NCBI RefSeq assembly: GCF_016093275.1 | Contig: NZ_JAEDAK010000002.1 | Coordinates: 434,001 to 498,000 of the forward strand | DNA from: Inhella proteolytica | Lineage (GTDB): Bacteria; Pseudomonadota; Gammaproteobacteria; Burkholderiales; Burkholderiaceae_C | Direction: 5' to 3' | DNA length: 64,000 nt | The notes under the pieces: model-generated | What the model was told of the DNA's origin: nothing | Seen by the model: the letters and a program-made list of their open reading frames with translations, nothing else | Databases searched by the model: none | Position numbers and translations under genes: made by a program | In this document: positions 15,418 to 22,606 of the stretch, in pieces | How the letters are laid out: every line of letters begins with the position of its first letter | How positions within the stretch are numbered: position 1 is the first letter of the stretch

Positions 15418-15783
15418 TTACAGGCTGCGGGGCGGGCGCAACAGCGGGGGCTGCGCGGTTTGCGGCGGGGCCTGCGGCTGCAGGCCGGGCCAGTCGTCGC
15501 GCGCCAGCTCGGGCAGGCACAGCGGCACCGGCGTGGGCAAGGCGGCCGGCAGGCAGCAGTTGGCGCAGTGGCTGCAGCCGGCGTCGGGCAGGGCCGCATT
15601 CGCGGCATCCACGGCATCAGTGGCAACGGCGGCATGCGCCGCCGTCTCATGGCAGGGTGGCACGGCCTGAGCGCTGGCGCCCTCCTCCCCCATCGCCGCC
15701 AGGCTGGCGGCGCGCACCAGCCCACCCTGCAGGCCCAGGCACAGGGCGAGCAAGAGGGTCAGCAGCAGGCGGGGGGCGGACAT
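15418..15783 (-). CDS. Cysteine-rich exported protein, first gene of the copper operon
   Basis: This is a 121-residue protein with a signal peptide (MSAPRLLLTLLLALCLGLQ). It resembles the short DUF2946-like proteins found at the head of copper operons: a histidine/cysteine part (PPCHETAAH) and a CSHCANCC cluster near the middle, with a proline-rich tail. The function is unknown; the clustered cysteines suggest metal binding. The ATG at 15783 is chosen over an upstream TTG. A MerR-type promoter lies 40-70 bases upstream. Confidence 0.7.
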   Translation of the reverse strand: MSAPRLLLTLLLALCLGLQGGLVRAASLAAMGEEGASAQAVPPCHETAAHAAVATDAVDAANAALPDAGCSHCANCCLPAALPTPVPLCLPELARDDWPGLQPQAPPQTAQPPLLRPPRSL

Positions 15784-15824
15784 AGCGATCAATGTAGCAA
15801 GGGCGGTGGCGATCGGTTTTGCGC

Positions 15825-15855
15825 AGTCTCAAGCTTGACCCGGTGGCAAGGTCAA
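15825..15855 (-). promoter_or_regulatory. CueR-type promoter of the copper operon
   Basis: On the minus strand, TTGACC (15855-15850) and GAGACT (15830-15825) are separated by 19 bp. The spacer contains an imperfect dyad, CTTGCC...GGTCAAG. A 19-bp spacer with an internal dyad is the hallmark of MerR-family activated promoters. Four further promoters of this design lie around copA, mipA, copZ and cueR. Confidence 0.8.
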
Positions 15856-16427
15856 GCCCTCGCCAACCCCAGGCCCGTTGCGGCGGCATCCTCCAGCAGC
15901 AGCGCCGCCAGCACCCGCTCCTGCTCAAGGCGGCTGCTGGCATGGGGCTGGCGCTCCAGCAGCGCCCGGTGCTCGCGCTCGATGAACTCGAGGTAACGCG
16001 GCAAGGCGTCCAGCTCGCCCTGAAGGCGGGCGGCGCAATCGGCCGCGCCCTGCACGGCCAGTGCCGCCCAGCGCTCCAGGGCCTCGGACGGCCAGCCCAG
16101 GCCACTGACCGCGCTGCGGTACACGGTCCAGCCCGGCAGGGCCCGGGCGCTGGCGGCATGCGCTCGCAGGCCCTCGGGCGGACTCAGGCCCAGGCGGCGC
16201 CACAGCACCCGGTCCAGCGCCCGCCATTTGAGGCTCAAGGTGACGCGGGCATGGCCCTGGCGCGCATCGGCAAAGGGAATCAGCAGGCAGAACAGCAGCC
16301 CTTGATTCCAGTAGGGCATGCCATCCAGCAGCTGCCAGCCACGCGGGCCGGCTTCGCTGGCGATGCTGCGCAGCAGCGCCCGCTCAAAGGCCGAGGCGGG
16401 GGGCGGGTGTTCGATCGGTTCAGTCAT
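15852..16427 (-). CDS. Hypothetical cytoplasmic protein
   Basis: This is a 191-residue soluble protein without signal peptide or membrane segment. I do not recognise the family. It is rich in alanine, leucine and arginine, and predicted helices dominate the C-terminal half (ALERWAALAVQGAADCAARL, LEFIEREHRALLER). It sits 24 bp downstream of the Rnk-like gene and could share its transcript. Its stop codon overlaps the -35 box of the copper promoter. Codon use is like that of neighbouring genes, which supports a real gene. Confidence 0.65.
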   Translation of the reverse strand: MTEPIEHPPPASAFERALLRSIASEAGPRGWQLLDGMPYWNQGLLFCLLIPFADARQGHARVTLSLKWRALDRVLWRRLGLSPPEGLRAHAASARALPGWTVYRSAVSGLGWPSEALERWAALAVQGAADCAARLQGELDALPRYLEFIEREHRALLERQPHASSRLEQERVLAALLLEDAAATGLGLARA

Positions 16428-16451
16428 GGGAACTCCAGATGTGGGGGTCGC

Positions 16452-16841
16452 TCAGGCCAGGTAGTCGCCGCTGGCTTCGGGCTGGAACAGCAGGGCCTCG
16501 ATGCGCAGCGCGCGGCGCTCGCCGGTGGGCGTGCGCCAGCTGACCTCGCTGCCCACGCGGCGGCCCAGCAGGGCGGCGCCCACGGGCGAAAGCACCGACA
16601 CACGGCCCGCATGCGGGTCGGCATCGGGCGGGTAGCAGAGCGTGAGCGTCTGCGGGGCGGCACGGGCGTCGTCGCTGACGAGCACGCGGCTGTTCATGGT
16701 CACCACATCGGCCGGGATCTCCGGCGAGGGCAAGGCGCTGGCGTCATCCAGCAGCTCGCGCAGCGCGGCGCTGTTGAGCTTGAGAAGACGGGCAAAGTCT
16801 AGTTCGGTGAGCAGCAGCTCACCGCTGAGGACGGCGGTCAT
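16452..16841 (-). CDS. GreA/GreB-family regulator (Rnk-like)
   Basis: This 129-residue protein has the layout of Rnk: a short N-terminal helical part (LTELDFARLLKLN) and a C-terminal GreA/GreB FKBP-like domain (VLVSDDA, LTLCYPPDAD, RVSVLSPVGAALLGRRVGSEV, ALRIEALLFQPE). It lacks the long coiled coil of GreA, so it should bind RNA polymerase without transcript cleavage. The ATG at 16841 has AGGAGTTGCC upstream and is preferred over a start 42 bases earlier. It is probably co-transcribed with the hypothetical gene downstream. Confidence 0.85.
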   Translation of the reverse strand: MTAVLSGELLLTELDFARLLKLNSAALRELLDDASALPSPEIPADVVTMNSRVLVSDDARAAPQTLTLCYPPDADPHAGRVSVLSPVGAALLGRRVGSEVSWRTPTGERRALRIEALLFQPEASGDYLA

Positions 16842-17153
16842 GGCAACTCCTGGCGGCCGCCGCAGGCGGCGACCCATAGGCATCGCGCGGGATCTGGGCC
16901 CGGCGATCAGAGAGGTGCGCTAATGAGGGAGGAGAGCGATCGCCGGGCTCAGGAATGTGCGTCCGTAGGACGGCCGCAGCGGTCACCGGTCTGGAGCGTG
17001 GAGTTCATGCGCGCGGCCACGCGCGGCGTCTGGGCGACGCCGCGGCTGATGGGGTGGCAGGCGCGGGGGAACATGGAGCGGATGCTAGGCGGGACGGCCG
17101 CTGCGGCCAAGCCGGCATGCCAGAAGCGCACTGCCGTGCAGGGTTTTCGGCAT
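16842..17153. other. Intergenic region without supported gene
   Basis: This holds the likely promoter region of the Rnk-like gene (minus strand). A ten-base inverted pair, CCCGGCGATC near 16,899 and GATCGCCGGG near 16,938, flanks a 29-base interval and could be an operator or hairpin. Short open frames here have arginine- and proline-rich shadows and no ribosome binding sites. Confidence 0.4.
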
Positions 17154-17183
17154 GAAAAAGGGCGGCCCGCGGGGGCCGCCCTT
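17154..17183 (-). terminator. Rho-independent terminator after the GspC-like gene
   Basis: An 11-bp perfect stem (17158-17168 with 17173-17183) closes a GCGG loop and is followed on the minus strand by a T5 run. It lies 18 bases past the stop of the GspC-like gene and should end the GH64-GspC-like transcript. Confidence 0.88.
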
Positions 17184-17200
17184 GCAGTTCAAACCGCGCT

Positions 17201-17764
17201 TCAAGAGCGCGTGGCCGCCCCTTGCGCACGGCGGATCGCGCGCTCCAGCCCGGTGCTGCTGGGCAGGGGCGCGTCCGCCGGCCGGGCGATGGGACCGAGC
17301 GCCTCGTCCAGCCGCGGCGGGCTGGGGGGCGGCAGGGCCGGCAGGCCAGCCGCCTCGCGCGGCAGCTCCAGGCGTTCGCGCTGGCCGCCGCGCTCGATCC
17401 ACACCGCACGCGGTTCGATCTGCGCCAGGCGCACGCCCAGGCCCAGGGACTCGCCCACTCCGAGCACACGCGCCGGCGCCCCACCCTGGCGGATCAGCGC
17501 CAGCGGCCGGCCGCTGGCAGCGCGGCGCAGCGCCTCCAGCTCGAAGCGCAGCACCCCGGATGGCGCGGCGCGCAGCTCGGTGCTCAGCCCGGCCGCAGGC
17601 GGAGCGACCGGCGCAGCCACCGACTGTGCAATGGGCGGCGGCTGGGGCGGCGACTCCCCGCCTGGATTCGAGCCCCCAAAGCCCAGGGCCAGCCCCAGAC
17701 CAAGCAGCAGCGCGCCCGCGAGGAGCGCGCCGGACCGCGGGTTCTTTCCCAGGATCCGGCGCAT
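17201..17764 (-). CDS. GspC-like single-pass protein coupled to the GH64 gene
   Basis: This 187-residue protein has a short basic N-terminus, one membrane segment (about 13-31) and a proline/alanine linker. About 60 residues then resemble the periplasmic homology region of type II secretion protein GspC (or PilP): GRPLALIRQGGAPARVLGVGES, LGLGVRLAQIEPRAVWIERG, RERLELP. There is no PDZ domain. It begins three bases after the stop of the giant secreted glucanase gene and is followed at once by a terminator, so the two form an isolated bicistron. A role as a dedicated adaptor for glucanase secretion is an inference. The family call is moderate. Confidence 0.6.
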   Translation of the reverse strand: MRRILGKNPRSGALLAGALLLGLGLALGFGGSNPGGESPPQPPPIAQSVAAPVAPPAAGLSTELRAAPSGVLRFELEALRRAASGRPLALIRQGGAPARVLGVGESLGLGVRLAQIEPRAVWIERGGQRERLELPREAAGLPALPPPSPPRLDEALGPIARPADAPLPSSTGLERAIRRAQGAATRS

Positions 17765-17767
17765 CGC

Positions 17768-20700
17768 TTACCAGCCGATCGTGTAGGTCACGGTCTGCGG
17801 GGCGCGCGTGTGGATGGAGGGGCTGAAGCCACCCACATCGTCGTACGCGAAGCCGTAGGACAGCGCGTTCAGGCTGTGGTCGTGCCAGAACTTCACGAAG
17901 GCGTTGGAGCGCCCCGTCGCCGGGAAGAACTTGTTGCCGTTCCACCAGTCCGCGAAGGGCAGGTGCGCCACGCGGCGGTTCAGCGCCGCGCAGACCTGGG
18001 CCTGCAGCTGCAGCTGCTTGCCCACATCGGTGGTGCCACCGGTCGGATCGTCGAGCTTGCCGTTGCCCAGCATCACCATCGAGGTGCTGGGCTTGGCATT
18101 GACGAAGTACTGCCCGCCGGCGGCATCGGTGAAGCGCAGCTTGCCGTTCACCACACGCCCGGTGAAGGGCGCCCAGCCGTTCTTCAGGTCGATCACCAGG
18201 TCCTGATTGGCGTATTGCTGCCAGACCTCGTCCACATAGCTGTCCAGGTAGGTGGCATTGGCGCCCTCGCCCTGGAAGGTGGCATGGGCCGGCGCCATGA
18301 TGCGCATTGGCCCGTAGGGCGGCTGGCCCAGGCTGTGGAACTCGGCCGGGGTCTCGGCGAAGTACTTCGCAAACAGCTCCTCGCGGGTTTCGGTGAGCGA
18401 TTCGCCCACGGTCTGCTTGAAGCCGTCCAGGCCGGTCACCTCCAGCTTGAGCGGGAAGCCGAACTGGTCGACGCGGGTGGTGTTGATGAAGATGCCTTGC
18501 GGGTTGGCGCCCGGGGGCAGGATGGCGAACTCGCCGAAATCGAAGATGACATCGGTGTTCGGGTCGGTCGGGTTCTCGATGTTCGCGCCGGCGTAGGCGA
18601 TGTTGCCGTTCACGTCCTGGTTGACCCAGATGTACATCGGGCTGCCCACGCTGAAGAGGATGCGCGCCGAGTTGATCGCCGGGATGGTGATGCTGCGCTT
18701 GTCGCTCAGGCGGAAGAAGTAGTTGCTGTAGGGCAGACCGTTCTTCATCAGCGCGCCGTTGTCGCCCAGCGCCATCGGAATCAGCTCGCCGTTCGCGCCC
18801 ACGTGCACGAACTTGCCGGTGGCCCAGTCCTTGCCAATGATGGCCCAGTAGACCTGGTCATCGGCCCAGCGCCCGCGGGTGGCGTTCACCACATTGAAGG
18901 TGGTCTTGCCGTTCCACAGGTGGTCGCTGCTGCCGGTGCCTGTCAGCGTGTAGCTGGCGCTGGCCACTTCCGAGGCCACACCCTTCTTGAAGGCCACGGC
19001 CTTGAGGGTCAGATTGCTGTCCACCTCGATCGGCGCGCCGTACTGCAGCGAGTTCAGCGTCGGTGTGCTGCCGTCCAGCGTGTAGCGCAGCGTGGCGCCC
19101 ACGGTGGCCGAGAGCAGGTTGACGCGCAGCCGCGTGCCATAGCTGCCCGTGGGGTGCGAGAACACCGGCGTGGCCACCGGGCCGCCGTCGGTGCCGATCA
19201 CGTAGTTGCCCATGCTGATCTTGCTCTGGCCGTCCGCCGTGAAGGTGGCGGCGTAGATCGTGGACGCGTGCTCCACCGAGATCGGGCCGCTGTACAGCGG
19301 CGACTGCTGGGTGGGTGCAGTGCCGTCGGTGGTGTAGCGGATCACGCCCGACACGCCGGCGGCGTTGGCCAGGCTGACCTGCTGCGCCGTGGCGTAGCTG
19401 CCCGGGGCCGGGCTGAACAGCGGACCGGAGAGGCCGCCGCCCAGGGTCAGGCTGTAGCGCTGCGTGTCCTGCTGCGCGCCGCCCAGGGGCTTGTAGGTGA
19501 ACCAGTAGTTCAGCACCTGGCCCGGGGCGGTGGGCGTGGCGGTGAATTCCCAGCGGCCCACGGCGGCGTTGAAGACCATCTGTGGCCCGATCTCGGACGC
19601 ATTGCCGAGCGCGTAATGCAGGATCACGTACTCGGCCGCGGCATTGGGCTTGAACCACATCGTGGCCGCGGCGCCGAGCTCGGACACGCCCTGCGCGAAG
19701 CCACCGCCGCCGCCACCGATCTGGTAGCTCGCGCTGGCCACCGGCGAGGCATTGCCGCAGCCGTCCCGCGCGATGGCACGGATGGTCAGGTTGCTGCCCA
19801 CGCTGATGGGCGCCGAATAGAGGGCGGAGCTGCTGGTGGGCGCGCTGCCGTCCAGCGTGTAGCGGATCTGCACGCCCGCACCGGCGCTGGCCAGCGTCAC
19901 GGTCTGCGCACCGCTGTAGCTGCCGCCCGGCGGCGTGAAGCTCACAGCCGGCGGGATGGCGGTGCCGCACCCACCCTGCAGCTGGTAGCTGGCGTTCGGG
20001 GTGTCGGCCGCGCCCACGCTGGGGCGGTAGTAGGTGAAGTTGTAGGTCAGCGTGCTGCCGGGGGCCGCGGCCACGAAGGCTTCGTGGCGGCCGTTGGCGG
20101 CGCTGTAGTTCATGCGCAGGTTCTGCATGCCGGTGCCCGGGTTCACATGCAGGTCCACCCAGTCCACCGTGCTGCCGGCCTTGAACCAGAGCACGGCGCC
20201 GCCGGAGGCGTCCACGCCACCCCAGCTCGGGCCTTGCGGCGTGGAGGTGTAGGTGGCGCTGACCACGCTGGAGGGCGTCTTTTCAGGCGCCACTGCGTAG
20301 GCCTTGAGCGTGCGGTCCAGCGGCACCGAGATCGGGCCGGTGTAGAGCGGCGAGCTCGCCGTCGGCGTGCTGCCGTCCAGCGTGTAGCGGATCTGCGCGG
20401 CCGGCGTCGGGCTGCTCAGGCTCACCGTCTGTGCGCTGCTGTAGCTGCCGGCCGGCGGCGTGAACACCGGCGGCTGGGTTTGCGTGCCATCCGGCCCCAC
20501 CACCACGCTGTAGCTGCCCGTGTCCTGGGCGGCGCTGGTGTAGTAGGTGTAGCTGTAGTTCACCGTGCTGCCCTGGGCGGCCAGCACCGCGTACTCGTGG
20601 CGGCCGGCGCCGCTGTTCAGCTGCATGCGCACGTTCTGCTGGCCGGTGCCGGTGTTGAAGTGCAGGTCCACCCATTGCACGGTCTGGCCATTGGCCTGGG

Positions 20701-21364
20701 CGCCGAACCACAGCCGCACGCCGCCCGTCATCTGCTCGGCGCCTTGCGCCGGGCCGGTGCTGCCGATCTGGTAGGCCGCACTGCCCACGGCAGAGAGGCT
20801 GCCGTCCGGCGCCACGGCCACCGCCTTGAGCGTGGTGTTGGCGCTCACGTTGATGGGGCCGGCGTAGAGCGCCGAGCTCAGCGTGGGAGTGCTGCCGTCG
20901 GTGGTGTAGCGCACCGGCAGGCCCAGGGGACTGGTGCTGATGCTGACGCTCTGCGCGCTGGCGTAGCTGCCCGCCGCCGGGCTGAAGCTCGGGGCGGAAC
21001 CGCCACCGCCCCCGCCGATCTGCGAACTGCCCGGCGCGCTGTCGTACGAGGCCGTGCCGTTGTTGTAGGTGAACCAGTGGTTCACCGTCTGCCCAGCCTG
21101 CGCCGGGAAGCGCACTTCAAAGCGCGACTGCGCGCTGTTGTAGGTCATGCGCACGTTCTGCTGCGCGCCGTTGTTGACGCTGTAGTGCGCGTCCACCCAG
21201 GCCAGGTTGCCGCTCGAGCGGAACCACAGCGTGGCCTGGGAACCATCGAAGTCCACGCCCGTGCTCAGACTCTGCGCCTGGGCCCCGGGCGGGACGAAGA
21301 AACTGAGGCAAGCCAGCGCCAGGCCAAATAGCCAGCGGGCGGCATGCCAGGTGATGCCATTCAT
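17768..21364 (-). CDS. Secreted multimodular GH64 beta-1,3-glucanase
   Basis: This 1,198-residue secreted enzyme has a signal peptide (1-30, ending GAQA). Four CBM56-like beta-glucan-binding modules (about 35-113, 205-290, 383-465, 558-642) share LWF...WVDLH...QNVRM...NYxFTY signatures. They alternate with five chitobiase/hexosaminidase C-terminal-type beta-sandwich repeats (about 125-200, 298-373, 473-550, 648-723, 731-807) marked by RYTLDGSTPT. A GH64 thaumatin-like catalytic domain occupies about 813-1198. GH64 enzymes release pentasaccharides from beta-1,3-glucan. The ATG at 21364 gives the signal peptide and has GGAGA upstream. A LacI-type operator lies about 110 bases upstream. CBM56 with GH64 is known from Paenibacillus; this repeated arrangement is unusually elaborate. 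Confidence 0.88.
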   Translation of the reverse strand: MNGITWHAARWLFGLALACLSFFVPPGAQAQSLSTGVDFDGSQATLWFRSSGNLAWVDAHYSVNNGAQQNVRMTYNSAQSRFEVRFPAQAGQTVNHWFTYNNGTASYDSAPGSSQIGGGGGGSAPSFSPAAGSYASAQSVSISTSPLGLPVRYTTDGSTPTLSSALYAGPINVSANTTLKAVAVAPDGSLSAVGSAAYQIGSTGPAQGAEQMTGGVRLWFGAQANGQTVQWVDLHFNTGTGQQNVRMQLNSGAGRHEYAVLAAQGSTVNYSYTYYTSAAQDTGSYSVVVGPDGTQTQPPVFTPPAGSYSSAQTVSLSSPTPAAQIRYTLDGSTPTASSPLYTGPISVPLDRTLKAYAVAPEKTPSSVVSATYTSTPQGPSWGGVDASGGAVLWFKAGSTVDWVDLHVNPGTGMQNLRMNYSAANGRHEAFVAAAPGSTLTYNFTYYRPSVGAADTPNASYQLQGGCGTAIPPAVSFTPPGGSYSGAQTVTLASAGAGVQIRYTLDGSAPTSSSALYSAPISVGSNLTIRAIARDGCGNASPVASASYQIGGGGGGFAQGVSELGAAATMWFKPNAAAEYVILHYALGNASEIGPQMVFNAAVGRWEFTATPTAPGQVLNYWFTYKPLGGAQQDTQRYSLTLGGGLSGPLFSPAPGSYATAQQVSLANAAGVSGVIRYTTDGTAPTQQSPLYSGPISVEHASTIYAATFTADGQSKISMGNYVIGTDGGPVATPVFSHPTGSYGTRLRVNLLSATVGATLRYTLDGSTPTLNSLQYGAPIEVDSNLTLKAVAFKKGVASEVASASYTLTGTGSSDHLWNGKTTFNVVNATRGRWADDQVYWAIIGKDWATGKFVHVGANGELIPMALGDNGALMKNGLPYSNYFFRLSDKRSITIPAINSARILFSVGSPMYIWVNQDVNGNIAYAGANIENPTDPNTDVIFDFGEFAILPPGANPQGIFINTTRVDQFGFPLKLEVTGLDGFKQTVGESLTETREELFAKYFAETPAEFHSLGQPPYGPMRIMAPAHATFQGEGANATYLDSYVDEVWQQYANQDLVIDLKNGWAPFTGRVVNGKLRFTDAAGGQYFVNAKPSTSMVMLGNGKLDDPTGGTTDVGKQLQLQAQVCAALNRRVAHLPFADWWNGNKFFPATGRSNAFVKFWHDHSLNALSYGFAYDDVGGFSPSIHTRAPQTVTYTIGW

Positions 21365-21471
21365 GGGGTGGTCTCCAACACAAGGCTGGCGCGCCAAGGC
21401 CGCGCGCAGGCACTGCATCGGCCGTCCTTGAGCCGCCGACGGGCGCGATGCTAGGCAGATCGATCGCCATT

Positions 21472-21485
21472 TGAAAGCGCTTTCA
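21472..21485. promoter_or_regulatory. LacI-type operator upstream of GH64
   Basis: The perfect 14-bp palindrome TGAAAGCGCTTTCA lies about 108 bases upstream of the GH64 start. The identical sequence precedes the TonB receptor (44392) and the ABC importer (52877), placing this distant gene in the same regulon. Confidence 0.85.
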
Positions 21486-21564
21486 CGCGCGTCCAGGGTT
21501 TGCTCTGATCGGGTTGGCCCTGCGCTGTTTACATCAAGTTTCAAACGGCACGGGAAAGACGCCT

Positions 21565-21578
21565 TGCAAGCGCTTTCT
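21565..21578. promoter_or_regulatory. Second, weaker LacI-type operator
   Basis: TGCAAGCGCTTTCT differs from the perfect palindrome at two positions and lies 80 bases upstream of the first site, just past the 3' end of the LysR gene. Paired operators at this spacing could support DNA looping by a tetrameric or paired LacI protein. Confidence 0.5.
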
Positions 21579-21598
21579 CGTTCGCTGCAGGCGATGCC

Positions 21599-22495
21599 TC
21601 AGTTGCCCGGCAGCAGCAGGCGCAGCGCCGCGGCGCAGGCCGTGGCCAGGCCATCGGGCAGCTGGCGGGCGGGCAGCCAGGCCAGGTCCAGGCTCACCGG
21701 CTCGCGCAGCGGGCGGCGCACCACGCCGGCAAAGCGGCCCACCGCCATCTGAGCCGGCATGCAGGTGCAGCCCTGGCCGGCGCCGATGCGGGTGAACACG
21801 TCCAGCAGCTCGGCCGCGGGCAGCTCCTGCAGCGGGGCAAAGCCGTGCGCGCGGTACTGGCGGTCCAGGTGGTCGTACAGCTGCGGGCTCAGGCTGCGCC
21901 GGAAGCGGTAGAAGGGCGGCAGCTGGTTCAGATCGCGCAGGCTCAGACTGCGCCGCCGCGCCAGCGCGCTGCCCTGCGGCACGAAGGCCGAGAGCGGCAG
22001 CTGGCCCAGGGTCTGCAGCGGCAGGCCCTGGGTCTCGATGGGCGCGGCCAGCAGCGCGCCGTCCAGCCGGCCCGCCACCACGGCGGCCGCCGCCTCGTGG
22101 GCGGGCAGCAGCTGCGTCTCCAGGCCAGAGATCAAGCCGCTGTCGCGCAGGGCGCGCTCGAAGGCCGGCAACTGGGCCAGGTTCAGCCAGGCCGGCAGCG
22201 CCAGGCGCAGGCGCGGCAGGGCATCGCCCAGCGCGGCCACCTCGTCCAGCAGCTGCTCGGCCTGCGCCAGCAGGGCCTTGAAGCGCGGCAGCGCCTGCGC
22301 GCCCGCCGCGGTGGGCTGCACGCCCTGCGGGCTGCGCAGCAGCAGGCGCAGGCCCAGCTGCTGCTCCAGCTCCGCCACGGCGCGGCTCAGCGGCGGCTGC
22401 GTCAGGTGCAGGCGCTCGGCCGCCACGCGAAAGCTGCGCTCTTCGGCCACGGCGACGAAGTACGCCAGCTGGCGCAGGCTGATGGCACGCTTCAT
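21599..22495 (-). CDS. LysR-family transcriptional regulator
   Basis: This is a 298-residue LysR regulator with the standard N-terminal winged helix-turn-helix (LRQLAYFVAVAEERSFRVAAERLHLTQPPLSRAVAELE, about 8-45) and a C-terminal effector-binding domain. The residues QPPLSRAV lie in the recognition helix. It is divergent from the Kelch-protein gene and shares with it a 111-bp intergenic space containing a perfect palindrome. It most likely autoregulates and may control the Kelch gene. The effector is unknown. Confidence 0.92.
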   Translation of the reverse strand: MKRAISLRQLAYFVAVAEERSFRVAAERLHLTQPPLSRAVAELEQQLGLRLLLRSPQGVQPTAAGAQALPRFKALLAQAEQLLDEVAALGDALPRLRLALPAWLNLAQLPAFERALRDSGLISGLETQLLPAHEAAAAVVAGRLDGALLAAPIETQGLPLQTLGQLPLSAFVPQGSALARRRSLSLRDLNQLPPFYRFRRSLSPQLYDHLDRQYRAHGFAPLQELPAAELLDVFTRIGAGQGCTCMPAQMAVGRFAGVVRRPLREPVSLDLAWLPARQLPDGLATACAAALRLLLPGN

Positions 22496-22515
22496 GGCAG
22501 ACCGCAGAGTTGGTG

Positions 22516-22530
22516 ATACCCAAAGGGTAT
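22516..22530. promoter_or_regulatory. LysR-type operator palindrome
   Basis: ATACCCAAAGGGTAT is a perfect 15-bp palindrome containing the T-N11-A pattern bound by LysR-type regulators. It lies 21 bases upstream of the LysR start and 76 bases upstream of the Kelch gene. Confidence 0.65.
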
Positions 22531-22606
22531 TGCATCGAAAGCACTGGCCCGGGCCCAGGGGGCGTTCCTAGAGTGCAGCGCATTCCCCATTGCTGCTGTC
22601 ATCGCC

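Noticed and set aside
16949-17131. Small gene upstream of the Rnk-like gene
   Set aside because: The 60-codon frame has no ribosome binding site, no recognisable domain and atypical codon use.
17222-21331. Plus-strand open frame of about 1,369 codons
   Set aside because: It is antisense to the GH64 gene, with repeated His, Arg and Val-rich text mirroring the repeats of the real protein. The minus-strand frame has a signal peptide and clear domains.
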